Below, one piece after another: positions 33,244-42,575 of a DNA stretch of 64,000 nt. Each line of letters starts with the position of its first letter. Within the stretch, counting starts at the first letter, position 1. Origin of the DNA: Candidatus Peregrinibacteria bacterium RIFOXYA2_FULL_41_18. Lineage in GTDB: Bacteria; Patescibacteriota; Gracilibacteria; UBA1369; UBA12470. The DNA lies in assembly GCA_001788795.1 (NCBI GenBank), contig MFXH01000012.1, positions 502 to 64,501 of the forward strand, written 5' to 3'. The position numbers and the translations under genes were made by a program. The notes beneath the pieces were generated by a model. It saw nothing but the letters and a program-made list of their open reading frames with translations, had not been told where the DNA came from and did no database searches.

Positions 33244-35091
33244 CTAGTTAGAAGATTTGGTTTTTGTTTTTTTCCCTTCAAGCAATTCTATGAATTCTTC
33301 GCGGGTAAGAGTTTCTTTTTGTAAAAGCTCTTTCACGATTCTATCCATTTCTTTTCGGTACTTCTTCACTATTTCCGCAGCTTTATCAAGAGCGCGTCCT
33401 ACTATTTGTTCCACAGCTTGATCGATTTTCGAAGCTATTTCCTCCGAGTAGTTCCTGACATGTCCGAAATCTTTTCCCAAGAAAATCTCTTCATTTCCTT
33501 CTCCGAAAATTACAGGTCCCATATCGCTCATGCCGTATTTTGTGACCATTTTTCTAGCCATTTTTGTTGCTCTTTCGAGGTCGTTTGATGGGCCTGTGGA
33601 GACTTCGCCGAAAACCATTTTTTCGGTTGCGTATCCGCCCAGTAGGGAAGCGAGCTCGTGTTCGAATTTGGTTTTTGAATACAAGTGCTTATCTTCTTCC
33701 GGCATGAACCATGTTACGCCCAATGCCATGCCGCGAGATATTATGGATATTTTGTGAACTGGGTCACATTCCGGAAGCATATGTCCGACTATTGCGTGAC
33801 CGGTTTCGTGATAAGCGATCATCTCTTTCTCTTTTTTGTTCAGTACGCGTGATTTTCTTTCAGGTCCCATTAGGACTTTTTCGATCGATGTTTCAAGGTC
33901 CGGTTGAGTGATTTCTTTTTGATTGTTTTTCGCCGCCAAGATTGCAGCTTCGTTTGCTAAGTTCTCGAGGTCTGCTCCGGAGAAACCCGGTGTTTGGCGT
34001 GATATTTTATTAAGGTCGATGTCTTGCGCGAGCGGTTTTTTTGCGGTGTGTATTTTTAAAATCGCTTCGCGATCTTCGATGTCAGGTATGTCTATAACTA
34101 CGCGCCTGTCGAATCTTCCCGGTCTTAATAACGCAGGGTCGAGTACGTCCGGTCTGTTTGTTGCCGCCATGACTATTATGTTTGTGTCTTGTTCGAATCC
34201 GTCCATTTCCGTGAGGATTTGGTTTAGGGTTTGTTCGCGTTCGTCATGTCCGCCTCCCATTCCTGCTCCTCTGTGTCTTCCGACTGCGTCTATTTCATCT
34301 ATGAAAATTATGCATGGGGCGTTGCGTTTAGCTTTTTTGAAAAGATCGCGAACGCGTGATGCGCCGACACCTACGAACATTTCTACGAATTCGGAACCTG
34401 AGATGTTGAAGAATGGAACGCCAGCTTCTCCCGCAACTGCGCGAGCGAGAAGAGTTTTTCCTGTTCCCGGTGCGCCGACAAGGATTACGCCTCTTGGGAT
34501 TTTGGCACCCATTTGAGTATATTTGCTTGGGTTTTTCAAGAAATCTACAATCTCAATCAATTCTTCCTTTGCTTCTTTCGCTCCAGCTACGTCCTTGAAT
34601 GTTGTCTTTTTCTTTTTTTCCGGGTCGCTTATGCGTGCTTGGGATTTGCCGAAAGACATCGCTTGATTGTTTGCGCTTGCCGCTTGTCGCATCATGAACA
34701 TCAGGAATCCTACTATTAATATGAATGGTATTATCGATACGAGTATTTCCATCCAGAAATTATTTCCAGTCGTATCAACGATTTCCACCTTTATAGATTC
34801 GGTTTTTTCCGCAGGTATTTCCGCCATTAATTCAGTGAGCGTTTCGGAAGGCTCTTTGACCGTATAGAATTCCGCACCTCCCGTTGCTATGTAGTAAATC
34901 CTGTTGTCTTCGACTCTTATTTCTTCAACTATTCCCGAATTGATGTCTCCTATGAATGAGTCCAAGCTTACTTTCTCCGGAGCTTGCGGATTCGGATTTA
35001 TGAATATGTAAATCAATGTCGCTATAAATGCGAAAAGAATTATATATCCCAGAGTTGATGAATGTTTCTGTGAAGGTTGGGGGAGTTTCAT
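33244..35091 (-). CDS. ftsH: ATP-dependent zinc metalloprotease FtsH
   Basis: A membrane-bound AAA+ protease that degrades misfolded and regulatory proteins. TM1 (about 13-31), a periplasmic domain and TM2 (about 113-133) precede the AAA module: Walker [20 protein letters not shown], Walker [37 protein letters not shown]. The M41 protease zinc site [11 protein letters not shown] follows, with a distal Asp in the GPSNDLERA motif. The C-terminal tail is short and basic. 615 residues is standard. hsp20 follows at once. Confidence 0.97.
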   Translation of the reverse strand: MKLPQPSQKHSSTLGYIILFAFIATLIYIFINPNPQAPEKVSLDSFIGDINSGIVEEIRVEDNRIYYIATGGAEFYTVKEPSETLTELMAEIPAEKTESIKVEIVDTTGNNFWMEILVSIIPFILIVGFLMFMMRQAASANNQAMSFGKSQARISDPEKKKKTTFKDVAGAKEAKEELIEIVDFLKNPSKYTQMGAKIPRGVILVGAPGTGKTLLARAVAGEAGVPFFNISGSEFVEMFVGVGASRVRDLFKKAKRNAPCIIFIDEIDAVGRHRGAGMGGGHDEREQTLNQILTEMDGFEQDTNIIVMAATNRPDVLDPALLRPGRFDRRVVIDIPDIEDREAILKIHTAKKPLAQDIDLNKISRQTPGFSGADLENLANEAAILAAKNNQKEITQPDLETSIEKVLMGPERKSRVLNKKEKEMIAYHETGHAIVGHMLPECDPVHKISIISRGMALGVTWFMPEEDKHLYSKTKFEHELASLLGGYATEKMVFGEVSTGPSNDLERATKMARKMVTKYGMSDMGPVIFGEGNEEIFLGKDFGHVRNYSEEIASKIDQAVEQIVGRALDKAAEIVKKYRKEMDRIVKELLQKETLTREEFIELLEGKKTKTKSSN

Positions 35092-35146
35092 GAAGATGGT
35101 ATGAAGATTAAAGCTTAAAGATTAGACTTGTTTACTTTACCATAAT

Positions 35147-36316
35147 TTAACACTTGCTGAAATTAACTTTGAGAATTTTTTTTGTTGACGCGCTTACTTT
35201 GTATTCTTCGGAAATCGTCAGCGTGCCGACTGCCAAGATCTCGCGATTGTTTAATGTGATTACAGGAATTTTATTACGCAACGCGGCTGCAATTTTTTTG
35301 TTAGTGAAAACATCTTGGAGTTTTTGCGATTTGCCTTCTAGTCCGAGTGGTTTGATTGAATCTCCCGGTTGGAATGTTCTTATTTTTAAGTTTGAGATTT
35401 TTTTAATCTTGTCGAAGTCGAGAAAAACAATGTTAGATGTTTTTAGCGTTTTCGGATGTTTCTTGAGTATGTGAAAAATTATTTTGAAGTTGTGTGATTT
35501 TTTTTGCGTGAAAAATTTCCCATAAGCTATTTCCAGTCCGAGTTTGCGCGTGCCTGTTTTGTTTTTCTTGATGAAAGATTGCAGTTCCTTAATGTTCTTT
35601 TGTGAAAACTCTCTGTTGATTTGCAATAGTAAGTTTGCTTGGATGCAAGGATGAAGAGCGGAGAATTTTTTTGTGAAAAATTCTCCATGCCATTTTGGAG
35701 TTTGCGATTCGATGAAGGACTGTGCTTCTTGCAGATTCTCTATTGTAGATGCGAAAGATTTTTCGAAATTCGGATTTATTTTTTTGAGTTCGGGGATTAC
35801 GTTCAGGCGGATTCTGTTGCGTGAATATTTCGTATCTTTATTTGATGAGTCTTTGCGGTAAGGGATTTTGTATTTTTTCAAATAAGATAAAATTTCTTCT
35901 TTTGTTGTGTTTAGAAGCGGTCGCTCGATTTTGTCCGATTTGATTCCGGTGAGGCCTTTCAATCCTGTGCCTCTTGTTAAATTAAGTATTACCGTTTCGA
36001 TTGAATCGTTCAGGTGGTGAGCTGTGATTATTTTTGAAGCGTTATGTTTTTTTCTTATTCGTTCAAGAAATTCATAACGCGCGATGCGCGCCGTTTCTTC
36101 GTTCTTGGGAGGGGCGATTTTTTCAGTTTCGATTTGGAGGCCGTATTTTTTTGCAATGCGTTTACAAAAAAGTTCATCCTGATCGCTTTCCGCTCCGCGA
36201 AGTCCGTGGTTTAAATGAGCCAGGATTGGTTTTTCGCGTTTTGCCAAAAGCATGTGCAGCAAATACATAGAGTCGGGACCGCCTGAGAAGGCTAGGATTG
36301 ATTTGACTTTCTTCAT
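35147..36316 (-). CDS. tilS: tRNA(Ile)-lysidine synthase
   Basis: Modifies C34 of tRNA-Ile(CAU) to lysidine so that AUA is read as Ile. The N-terminal PP-loop ATPase has AFSGGPDSMYLLHML, LAHLNHGLRGAESDQDE, ARYEFLERIRKKH and TAHHLNDSIETVILNLTRGTGL. The C-terminal domain includes RTFQPGDSIKPLGLEGKSQKLQDVFTNKKI, typical of TilS_C. 389 residues is a usual length. It is transcribed towards ftsH. Confidence 0.95.
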   Translation of the reverse strand: MKKVKSILAFSGGPDSMYLLHMLLAKREKPILAHLNHGLRGAESDQDELFCKRIAKKYGLQIETEKIAPPKNEETARIARYEFLERIRKKHNASKIITAHHLNDSIETVILNLTRGTGLKGLTGIKSDKIERPLLNTTKEEILSYLKKYKIPYRKDSSNKDTKYSRNRIRLNVIPELKKINPNFEKSFASTIENLQEAQSFIESQTPKWHGEFFTKKFSALHPCIQANLLLQINREFSQKNIKELQSFIKKNKTGTRKLGLEIAYGKFFTQKKSHNFKIIFHILKKHPKTLKTSNIVFLDFDKIKKISNLKIRTFQPGDSIKPLGLEGKSQKLQDVFTNKKIAAALRNKIPVITLNNREILAVGTLTISEEYKVSASTKKILKVNFSKC

Positions 36317-36359
36317 GATGGTGATTTAATTAATCCCTTCACAATTTAATACATTCTAT

Positions 36360-36857
36360 ATGGGTATGTCTACACCGCCATTGTCTGCCGAGTCTTCTGA
36401 GAAAATGAGTTTTGATAGTGCGCTTGAAGCTTTGGGTGGCAAGAAAGTTCTGATTGTTGGGGATGGGTTTGATTCAGTGAGAGGCGTACAAGATCAATTG
36501 CAATCTGTATGTGGGTATGAGGGGGGTGGTCCGTTTTTTCAGCCGTTGTCATTTGCCGATCGTGCAGTGGTTCAGGAGGCTTTTTTAGGTGATGTTAGCG
36601 GTGTTGTTGTAGTTGATTTGGCCGAATCTGCTGAGGTTGGTGATCGAGAAAATGTGGTAACTTTCTTGCGAGAGATGAAGGGGCAAAGACCTGAACGTCC
36701 ATTCGTTTATTTAAGAGTTTCTTTTGTTCAAGTTGATCCGTCTGAACAAGGTATTTTTGATAAAGAGTATGATTTCGGTAGTATGCTTTGTTCTGTTAAT
36801 CCTGATTCTAGTTTTCAAGAGTTGTTGATTGGTATTGCCGAAGGTTGCAGATCGTAA
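36360..36857 (+). CDS. unknown protein, possibly receiver-like alpha/beta fold
   Basis: 165 residues. KKVLIVGDGFDSVRGVQDQLQ, VSGVVVVDLAESAEV and FVYLRVSF suggest three parallel strands of a Rossmann or CheY-like fold, with an acidic pocket at the first strand and an Asp after the second as in receiver domains; the conserved Lys and Thr/Ser are not clear. No partner kinase is nearby. It is a single-gene plus-strand unit, tail to tail with the RNHCP gene one base away. Confidence 0.6.
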   Translation: MGMSTPPLSAESSEKMSFDSALEALGGKKVLIVGDGFDSVRGVQDQLQSVCGYEGGGPFFQPLSFADRAVVQEAFLGDVSGVVVVDLAESAEVGDRENVVTFLREMKGQRPERPFVYLRVSFVQVDPSEQGIFDKEYDFGSMLCSVNPDSSFQELLIGIAEGCRS

Positions 36858-36858
36858 T

Positions 36859-37164
36859 TTATAAGCTGTTTCTGAAGTTTATTTTCACAATCTCTTCTTG
36901 ATTGTCATCTTCCGCTACCATATTAAGACGAATTTTGCCGCAAGTCCCGCATCGATGGATTATTTGATAGCCTTTTTTACCTTTGTATTCAAGCCCGATT
37001 GGTTCCATAAGTCCGTGGCATTTCGATGCTCTATCGCCCGGGTCGGTATCGTCTACATGTAGGGAGAAAAGGCAGTTTGTGCAGTGGTTTCGGCACGTTT
37101 TTTTCTGAGGCGGTACTTGAGCGCCGCATTTTTTGCATGTGAATGGTTCGTTTATATGGAACAT
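36859..37164 (-). CDS. RNHCP-domain zinc-binding protein
   Basis: 101 residues. Treble-clef-like cysteines and the family signature are visible: FTCKKCGAQV, CRNHCTNCLFSLHVDD, PGDRASKCHGLMEPIGLEYKGKKGYQIIHRCGTCGKIRLNM. The RNHCP domain is found in short bacterial proteins, sometimes near translation genes; no function is established. Here it is monocistronic. Confidence 0.88.
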   Translation of the reverse strand: MFHINEPFTCKKCGAQVPPQKKTCRNHCTNCLFSLHVDDTDPGDRASKCHGLMEPIGLEYKGKKGYQIIHRCGTCGKIRLNMVAEDDNQEEIVKINFRNSL

Positions 37165-37235
37165 TTTTGCTTGCGGATTAGGGAGTGACTTGGTACTATT
37201 TTAGCAAAGAAGTCAATAATTTAAAAAATCAGATT

Positions 37236-37820
37236 ATGAATCCAAAAGATCTCATGTATTCCCAGAGGAGGTTTTCGTTTTTACACCTCGTCTCTTTTTT
37301 AGTCTTTTTGTGCATGGTTGTATATGGAGGATATGTGTTTATGTCTAAGTCCGGTTTGGATGCGGATATCGCAGATACGGATAGTCAAATTGCAGATCTT
37401 GAAGAGCAAATATCTTCTCTCGAAGCGCAGAGCCTTGATGAGGTTACGATTGCTCAAAAAGTTATAAACAGTGTTGAAGGATCGGAGATCGTCTGGTCTG
37501 ACGTTGTTTCCGGCCTTTTGGCCGTGACGCCGTTGGATATTTATTACGTGTCTTATGCCGGTAACGAAGATGGTTCCGTTACTATCAACGGACTTGGTGA
37601 TACTTATATTTCAATTTCAGGTTTGATAGACGCTATTTCCGAAGAGAACAGCTTTGCTGACGTGTTTGTTCCTTCGACTGCTCTTTCCGCTTCTGAAACC
37701 GGAGAGATGGCCACTTTTAGTTTGAATTTTTCTTATGCAGATGATTCTGTCTCTGTAGAGGAAGACAATGTGGAAGTTGATGTTCCCGTTGGTGATGATG
37801 GAACTGTTGCGGCTCAATAA
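37236..37820 (+). CDS. PilN-like type IV pilus inner-membrane protein
   Basis: 194 residues from ATG 37236. A short cytoplasmic part (MNPKDLMYSQRRFSFLHL), one TM helix (about 19-37), a coiled coil (DIADTDSQIADLEEQISSLEAQ) and a periplasmic ferredoxin-like domain (SGLLAVTPLDIYYVSYAGNEDGSVTINGLGDTYISI). This is PilN topology. It is the first gene of a seven-gene pilus operon; the PilM partner is not adjacent. Confidence 0.78.
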   Translation: MNPKDLMYSQRRFSFLHLVSFLVFLCMVVYGGYVFMSKSGLDADIADTDSQIADLEEQISSLEAQSLDEVTIAQKVINSVEGSEIVWSDVVSGLLAVTPLDIYYVSYAGNEDGSVTINGLGDTYISISGLIDAISEENSFADVFVPSTALSASETGEMATFSLNFSYADDSVSVEEDNVEVDVPVGDDGTVAAQ

Positions 37821-37850
37821 TTTTAATAAAAATTTTAACAAATAACTCTT

Positions 37851-38378
37851 ATGAGAAAGACTTCCACGTTCATGAATCTTCTATCGGTTATATTACTTCT
37901 GATTGTTATAGTTGCCGCGGTTTTTTATATCAATCCAATGAAGCAGGATGTCTCTGCTCTTGCAATTCAGCTTGAGTCTAAGGAGGCGCAAGTTTCTGAG
38001 TTGATGGCTAGAGTTGTCGAACTTGAAACTCTTAGAGATGAAATAGGCAAGTCCGGAGCTACTGAAGGCAAGCTTCTATTACAAGTTCCATCTGGCATGG
38101 ATCAGAGCGGAATCATTGCTGATCTGAATGATTTGGCGGCTGAAGCAGGTGTTGCTCTTAACGGTATGAGTTTCAGCGCGGTTGAAGGTGAGGAGAGTGG
38201 AGTTCTGGGGATTTCTGCCAGTTTTGATGGGGACTATGAGGACTTGATTACTTTCTTGCAAGCTGTCGAAGACAATACTAGAAAAATTAGAGTAAAAGCT
38301 ATAAGCGTTCAATTGTCCGAGGAAGATGCTGTAGCGCATGCAAGTTTCAGCTTGTTGATGGAGGCGTATTATCAATAG
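37851..38378 (+). CDS. PilO-like type IV pilus protein
   Basis: 175 residues: TM helix (about 8-27), coiled coil (ALAIQLESKEAQVSELMARVVELETL) and a periplasmic domain (GIIADLNDLAAEAGVALNGMSF, FDGDYEDLITFLQAVEDNTRKIRV) with the usual PilO pattern. It follows the PilN-like gene by 30 bp. The motif TTTAACAAA lies eight bases before the ATG. A GAAGTAG array begins at its stop codon. Confidence 0.8.
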   Translation: MRKTSTFMNLLSVILLLIVIVAAVFYINPMKQDVSALAIQLESKEAQVSELMARVVELETLRDEIGKSGATEGKLLLQVPSGMDQSGIIADLNDLAAEAGVALNGMSFSAVEGEESGVLGISASFDGDYEDLITFLQAVEDNTRKIRVKAISVQLSEEDAVAHASFSLLMEAYYQ

Positions 38379-38420
38379 AAGAAGTAGGGGAAGTTGAAGA
38401 AGTAGTAGAAGTGACATAGT
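38378..38420 (+). repeat. gene-end GAAGTAG array, copy in the pilus operon
   Basis: Starts at the last base of the pilO-like stop codon: GAAGAAGTAGGGGAAGTTGA, then AGAAGTAGTAGAAGTGACATAGT. It separates pilO from pilC inside one apparent operon. Confidence 0.82.
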
Positions 38421-38446
38421 AAAATATAATCTATAATCTATCTCCC

Positions 38447-39637
38447 ATGGATCTTAAGGATAAAAGTATCGACGATCTTTTGCGCCAATTGAATCAGAAA
38501 GAGGGGAAGTCAAAAGACGAGAAGGTTGTTTATGGTGTTTATGATTCGAATAAGCAGTCTGCGTGGGTTAAGGCGAACGATTTTCTTGTTGATCGAAGCA
38601 GGATAAGTCTCAGAGAGAAATCTTATTTTTTCCACCTTACGGCTGTTATGCTTGATGCAGGTGTGCCTATATTGAAGACATTGCAGGTTCTTAAAAATAA
38701 GGTTGAAAGTCCTCATTTCAAAAGAGTTGTTAATACTCTTGCTTATGATGTTGAGCATGGTAAGAAGTTGTCCGATGCAATGTCGAAATTCCCATCTGTT
38801 TTTGACGATGCCGAAGTTGGTGTTGTGAAAAGCGGCGAATCTATCGGAAATATGAGTCAATTGTTGTTCAAGTTATCAAAGCAGTTGGAGAGTAGCTATC
38901 GGTTGTATTTGAAGGTTAAAGGAGCGATGATTTATCCTATTACCGTTTTTATAGCTTTGATTTTTGCTATGTGGATAGTTTTGACATTTATCATTCCTAA
39001 GATACAAGATTTCTTTACCGAGAGCGGAGTTGAATTGCCATGGTTGACGCTTGCGGTTTTGCGCTTGAGTAATTTTGTTTCCACTTACTGGTGGTTGATG
39101 GCGATTGTGGTGTTATTCTTGTTTGCGGCTTGGAGTTTCTATGTGAATACTAAGTTCGGACGAGTCAGGTGGGATAGGTTCAAATTAAATATGCCCATAT
39201 TTGGTGAATTGATCAGAAAGTCTATATTGTCCAGATTGCTCAGGCTGTTATCCGTTTTGGTTAATGCAGGTTTGCCTATAAATAAAACTCTTGAGATTTT
39301 GGCTGGTGCGAGTGGTAATGCGCTTTATGCGATGAAGCTTAGAGATGTTCAAGATGAGGTTGAAAATGGAGAGAAAGTTTCGGAGAGCATGGCGACTGCG
39401 CCATTTTTGTTCCCAGAGACCGTTACGCAAATGTTGCAAATAGGTGAGCAGTCTGCCGGTCTTGGCAAATCTTCTGACAAAGTTGCCGATCATTATGAAA
39501 CCGAAGTTGAGCATGCGGTTAAAAATATGACTACGATTTTGGAACCTGTTGTGATCGTTATTGTCGGCTTAGCGGTTGCGGTTGTGGCACTTGCGATACT
39601 TGGACCGATCTTCTCTCTCAGCGATATCGTTGCATAA
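38447..39637 (+). CDS. pilC: PilC/GspF-family pilus platform protein
   Basis: The polytopic platform at the base of type IV pili. 396 residues with two T2SSF domains, the first beginning FFHLTAVMLDAGVPILKTLQVL and the second ILSRLLRLLSVLVNAGLPINKTLEIL. Each is followed by TM helices; the segment FPETVTQMLQIGEQSAGLGKSSDKVADHYE and the final hydrophobic EPVVIVIVGLAVAVVALAILGPIFSL are typical. The assembly ATPase PilB is not in the window; PilT is at 48827-49870. Confidence 0.94.
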   Translation: MDLKDKSIDDLLRQLNQKEGKSKDEKVVYGVYDSNKQSAWVKANDFLVDRSRISLREKSYFFHLTAVMLDAGVPILKTLQVLKNKVESPHFKRVVNTLAYDVEHGKKLSDAMSKFPSVFDDAEVGVVKSGESIGNMSQLLFKLSKQLESSYRLYLKVKGAMIYPITVFIALIFAMWIVLTFIIPKIQDFFTESGVELPWLTLAVLRLSNFVSTYWWLMAIVVLFLFAAWSFYVNTKFGRVRWDRFKLNMPIFGELIRKSILSRLLRLLSVLVNAGLPINKTLEILAGASGNALYAMKLRDVQDEVENGEKVSESMATAPFLFPETVTQMLQIGEQSAGLGKSSDKVADHYETEVEHAVKNMTTILEPVVIVIVGLAVAVVALAILGPIFSLSDIVA

Positions 39638-39660
39638 TTTTCTCTTTCTGAATTTGAAAT

Positions 39661-40245
39661 ATGAAATATGATTTTTTAAAAAATGCGGCAGCGGACAAGC
39701 GCGGTTTCACATTGATTGAACTGCTTGTTGTTATAACAATACTTGGAGTGCTGGGTTATGTGGTTATGGCCGATTACATCAGCGAAGTTAAGAAGAGTAA
39801 GGTTCGTGTTTCCGGTGAATCTGTCTATGCGGAACTGCAGGACTTGAGAAGCAGGGTCGCAGATGGCAGTTATTTCAATGATGGGGCTGAAGATATTTTT
39901 TATTGCTGGAGTATGGTTGTTACGGAAACAGATATAGAGGTTTTTTATATGGATTATTCTGCGGAGAGCGGGTGTGATTATGACGGTATGACTGTTTATA
40001 GCGGCGGAGGTGGTATATTGTTGCCCGATGGGGTTGCTGTATCTGTTGGTGGTGTCGAAGGTGATAATTTTCTTGTTGTGTTTGAGCCACCTTACGGAGA
40101 TATGATTATTTTGAAACAAACCGATATAGGTGTGCGCGAGGAATTGGATACGCTTGAGATTTCTTTGAGTGGTGAGAATGTTGATTCGAATAAGTTTGTA
40201 AGACTCAATTCTTTAACCGGAAGTATAAGTCTTGAAAATGAATAA
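39661..40245 (+). CDS. type IV pilin-like prepilin 1
   Basis: 194 residues with the class III signal KRGFTLIELLVVITILGVLGYVVM, cleaved after Gly with Glu at +5. The leader is about 15 residues. The globular part is acidic with two possible disulfide cysteines (FYCWSM, ESGCDYD). It resembles GspH/minor pseudopilins more than a major pilin. Confidence 0.88.
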   Translation: MKYDFLKNAAADKRGFTLIELLVVITILGVLGYVVMADYISEVKKSKVRVSGESVYAELQDLRSRVADGSYFNDGAEDIFYCWSMVVTETDIEVFYMDYSAESGCDYDGMTVYSGGGGILLPDGVAVSVGGVEGDNFLVVFEPPYGDMIILKQTDIGVREELDTLEISLSGENVDSNKFVRLNSLTGSISLENE

Positions 40246-40861
40246 AAATGCTGTAAAAAAAGGTTTTACGTTAATAGAGATTCTTATTGCGGTCTCTGTT
40301 TTGGCGGTTACGTTGACGGCTATGGCGTCGCTTGTGGTTGTGACTATTCGCGTTAATGCGGCGAATATGAACTCGCTTCAAGCTTATTATTTGGCGCAGC
40401 AGGGGGTCGAGGGCATGAGAAATCTGAGAGATTCAAATTGGATGCAAAATTATTCTTGGAATAACGGGTTTGAATGTGATGAGCTTGAAATGGTGAAGTA
40501 TTATACGATTGATGAAGATGATTCGGTTAATGCCCTTCGAATTGATTTTGATATGGATGCGCTTCCGGATTACGTGGCTGATGCTTTTGGTTCAAGTCCT
40601 GATTTTCCATGGGATCTGGCAGTTACGCTTACCGATTCCCCTTCGAATATTTTGTATAAGGTTTCTGACGAGGGTGGATACGTTAAATTTATGCATGACA
40701 GCAATGGCGAAGAGACTGTTTTCAGCAGGTATATTGAAGTGTCTTATGATGATTGCGATATTGAGTCGGCCGAGATTAGTGCGGTTGTGAGTTGGAATGA
40801 GAGAGGAAGCGAGAAGTCTTTGGTTCTGAGTACTTTCTTAACAAATTGGAACGATGAATAA
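40238..40861 (+). CDS. type IV pilin-like prepilin 2
   Basis: 207 residues from ATG 40238, which overlaps the previous stop in the sequence ATGAATAA. Prepilin signal NAVKKGFTLIEILIAVSVLAVTLTAMASLVVV. A LQAYYLAQQGVEGMRNLRDSNW segment after the first helix is common in minor pilins of the PilV/GspI type. Processed by a prepilin peptidase not found in this window. Confidence 0.88.
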   Translation: MNKNAVKKGFTLIEILIAVSVLAVTLTAMASLVVVTIRVNAANMNSLQAYYLAQQGVEGMRNLRDSNWMQNYSWNNGFECDELEMVKYYTIDEDDSVNALRIDFDMDALPDYVADAFGSSPDFPWDLAVTLTDSPSNILYKVSDEGGYVKFMHDSNGEETVFSRYIEVSYDDCDIESAEISAVVSWNERGSEKSLVLSTFLTNWNDE

Positions 40862-41501
40862 GGAAATAGGCAAAAGGCAAAAGGCAGAAGGCATGAGTAA
40901 GGCGGCTTTTACGTTGCTGGAGATGATTGTTGCGGTCACAATATTTACGATTTTTGTTTCTATGTTGGTTGGTACTTATTTGTATATTGCGAGAGCGCAG
41001 CGAGATTTGGCGGAAGATCGCAAGTTTTATTCCGGTGCGCGTGACGTGATTGAAGAAATTTCGAAGGAAATTAAGCTTAATAAAATTTATTATCCTTGTT
41101 ATGAGGATTTAGTTTCCGGAGTTTCGGAATGTGGTGTTTTTGATCTTGCGCTAGGGTTGCCTACAGATGTACTTGCGCTTGTTAATAGAGCGGAAGACTC
41201 ATTGATTGTTTATTCTTTTTCAGATGAAGGGGTTTTTGTAAGAGAGTATTCTATTGATATTAATACGGGTGATTTTACGCCGTCGTATGGTTATGAAGAC
41301 GGGGCGCTTCGGATTTCCGCAGAAGGTGTTAATTTTACCAACTTGAATTTCAGAATTTTCCCTTATTCCGATCCTGATGCCAATTATGATTCTGCAGATT
41401 ATCAGTTTATGCCATATGTCACCATTTATTTGACTGTAGTCGGTGGGCTTGGTGGGGATTATTCTCTCGAAACTTCAGTATCAACAAGAATTTATGAATA
41501 A
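40854..41501 (+). CDS. type IV pilin-like prepilin 3
   Basis: 215 residues if started at ATG 40854, which overlaps the preceding stop as ATGAATAA exactly as in its neighbours. A second ATG at 40893 (MSKAAFTLLEMIVAVTIF) gives a 202-residue form with a standard short leader. The signal is A-FTLLEMIVAVTIFTIFVSMLV, with Ala instead of Gly at the -1 position and Glu at +5. The codons between the two ATGs are made of GGCAAAA/GGCAGAA repeats. PilW/GspJ-like in length and layout. Confidence 0.85.
   Translation: MNKEIGKRQKAEGMSKAAFTLLEMIVAVTIFTIFVSMLVGTYLYIARAQRDLAEDRKFYSGARDVIEEISKEIKLNKIYYPCYEDLVSGVSECGVFDLALGLPTDVLALVNRAEDSLIVYSFSDEGVFVREYSIDINTGDFTPSYGYEDGALRISAEGVNFTNLNFRIFPYSDPDANYDSADYQFMPYVTIYLTVVGGLGGDYSLETSVSTRIYE
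40869..40897 (+). repeat. 7-bp array inside a prepilin leader
   Basis: GGCAAAA GGCAAAA GGCAGAA GGCATGA. It falls between two candidate start codons of prepilin 3. The AGAAGG words could act as a ribosome-binding site for the inner ATG at 40893. Confidence 0.8.
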
Positions 41502-42390
41502 GAAAATAAACAGGCAGAAGGGTGGAAATGCGTTGCTGATTGCCATATTGATAATGGCTGTGCTTTTGGTTTTCGGATTGGGGATTAACAGGTTGATTGT
41601 GAAGGAGTTGCGCGTGGAAGCTGCTCTTATAGATGGTGGACAGGCTTATTATTCCGCCGAAGGGGCGTCCGAGTTGGCAATGTATGATATAGAGACGAAT
41701 TTGGCCGGATATGAAGTGTCTGATGAGTCAGGTGATGTTGTTAGCGAGGCTTCTTACAAATACGATATTGTGGCGAGAGGTGAAAATTGGCCATGTGATA
41801 TGTACGGTGGGCAGGTCGTTGAAAATGATGTCGGTGATTTATGGAGAGTTCTTGCGCCGGAGGAGTCTGTGATGGTTCCTTTGTTTGTTGATATGGATGG
41901 TATTAAGGAGTTTAAGATTGAATATTATACCGATACTCCCGGTATGTATGAGAATTTGAGGTGGAAAATTATGGGAATCAGTAGTGAAGGATACAGTCTT
42001 GGTTTGACGGAGGCGATTTCTAATTATGAAGAGGATCTTTCTTCTGGGTCTTTTGATGAGGAATCAGGTCATGGGTTTTATTATGAAGACCTCGGTGGAA
42101 GCTGGGGTGGTAGGATGTACGCTATGAATGAGTCGGAAAGTGTCAAAAACTTCATCGATTCGCATGATTACAATTATTTGATTCTTACGAATATCTATTC
42201 CGGTGAAGATGGGCTGGATGAAAATCTTTATGTGCGACTAAGCGAAGCGGATCGCGAGTTTGTTTGTGAATATACCAAGGTTGAGGCTGATGGATTGATG
42301 GGCGATTATATTCAGCAGATCGATGCTTATATCAAGCAGGGAGAACCGTTGCCGGTGTTTGATTTCGTTCTGTGGGAGAAGGATTTATAA
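41494..42390 (+). CDS. PilX-like pilus assembly protein
   Basis: 298 residues from ATG 41494, again overlapping the previous stop as ATGAATAA. The N-terminus MNKKINRQKGGNALLIAILIMAVLLVFGLGINRL has the G-N-A-L-L form of PilX/GspK-like proteins, with a hydrophobic helix and then VEAALIDGGQAYYSAEGASELAMYDIETN, typical of that group. Last gene of the pilus operon; a large structured element follows. Confidence 0.75.
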   Translation: MNKKINRQKGGNALLIAILIMAVLLVFGLGINRLIVKELRVEAALIDGGQAYYSAEGASELAMYDIETNLAGYEVSDESGDVVSEASYKYDIVARGENWPCDMYGGQVVENDVGDLWRVLAPEESVMVPLFVDMDGIKEFKIEYYTDTPGMYENLRWKIMGISSEGYSLGLTEAISNYEEDLSSGSFDEESGHGFYYEDLGGSWGGRMYAMNESESVKNFIDSHDYNYLILTNIYSGEDGLDENLYVRLSEADREFVCEYTKVEADGLMGDYIQQIDAYIKQGEPLPVFDFVLWEKDL

Positions 42391-42391
42391 C

Positions 42392-42486
42392 TTCTTGCAT
42401 ATGGCTTCGTTTCCTGTTTCTTCACCTGTCTTAGCTACCGCTAAGACAACTTTCAGAAACGGGAGCACTGCAGATATATGCAAGAA
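42392..42486. other. nested inverted-repeat element after the pilus operon
   Basis: TTCTTGCATAT (42392-42402) and ATATGCAAGAA (42476-42486) form an 11-bp perfect outer stem. GTTTCT/AGAAAC and an inner GTCTTAGC-TACC-GCTAAGAC hairpin (42428-42447) are nested inside. There is no T-run. A diverged direct repeat of GCATATGGCTTCGTTTCC occurs at 42513-42530. It could be a terminator-like barrier or a mobile intergenic repeat. Confidence 0.65.
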
Positions 42487-42546
42487 ATTATAAATCCCTT
42501 TAAGTTATTAGTGCATGTGGCTTCGCTTTCCGTTTCCTTCGAGCGC

Positions 42547-42575
42547 TTGCGCGGAGACGGTTTTCGTGTTATAAT
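42547..42575 (+). promoter_or_regulatory. promoter of the 434-aa unknown gene
   Basis: TTGCGC (42547-42552), 17-bp spacer, TATAAT (42570-42575), 28 bases before ATG 42604. Confidence 0.65.
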
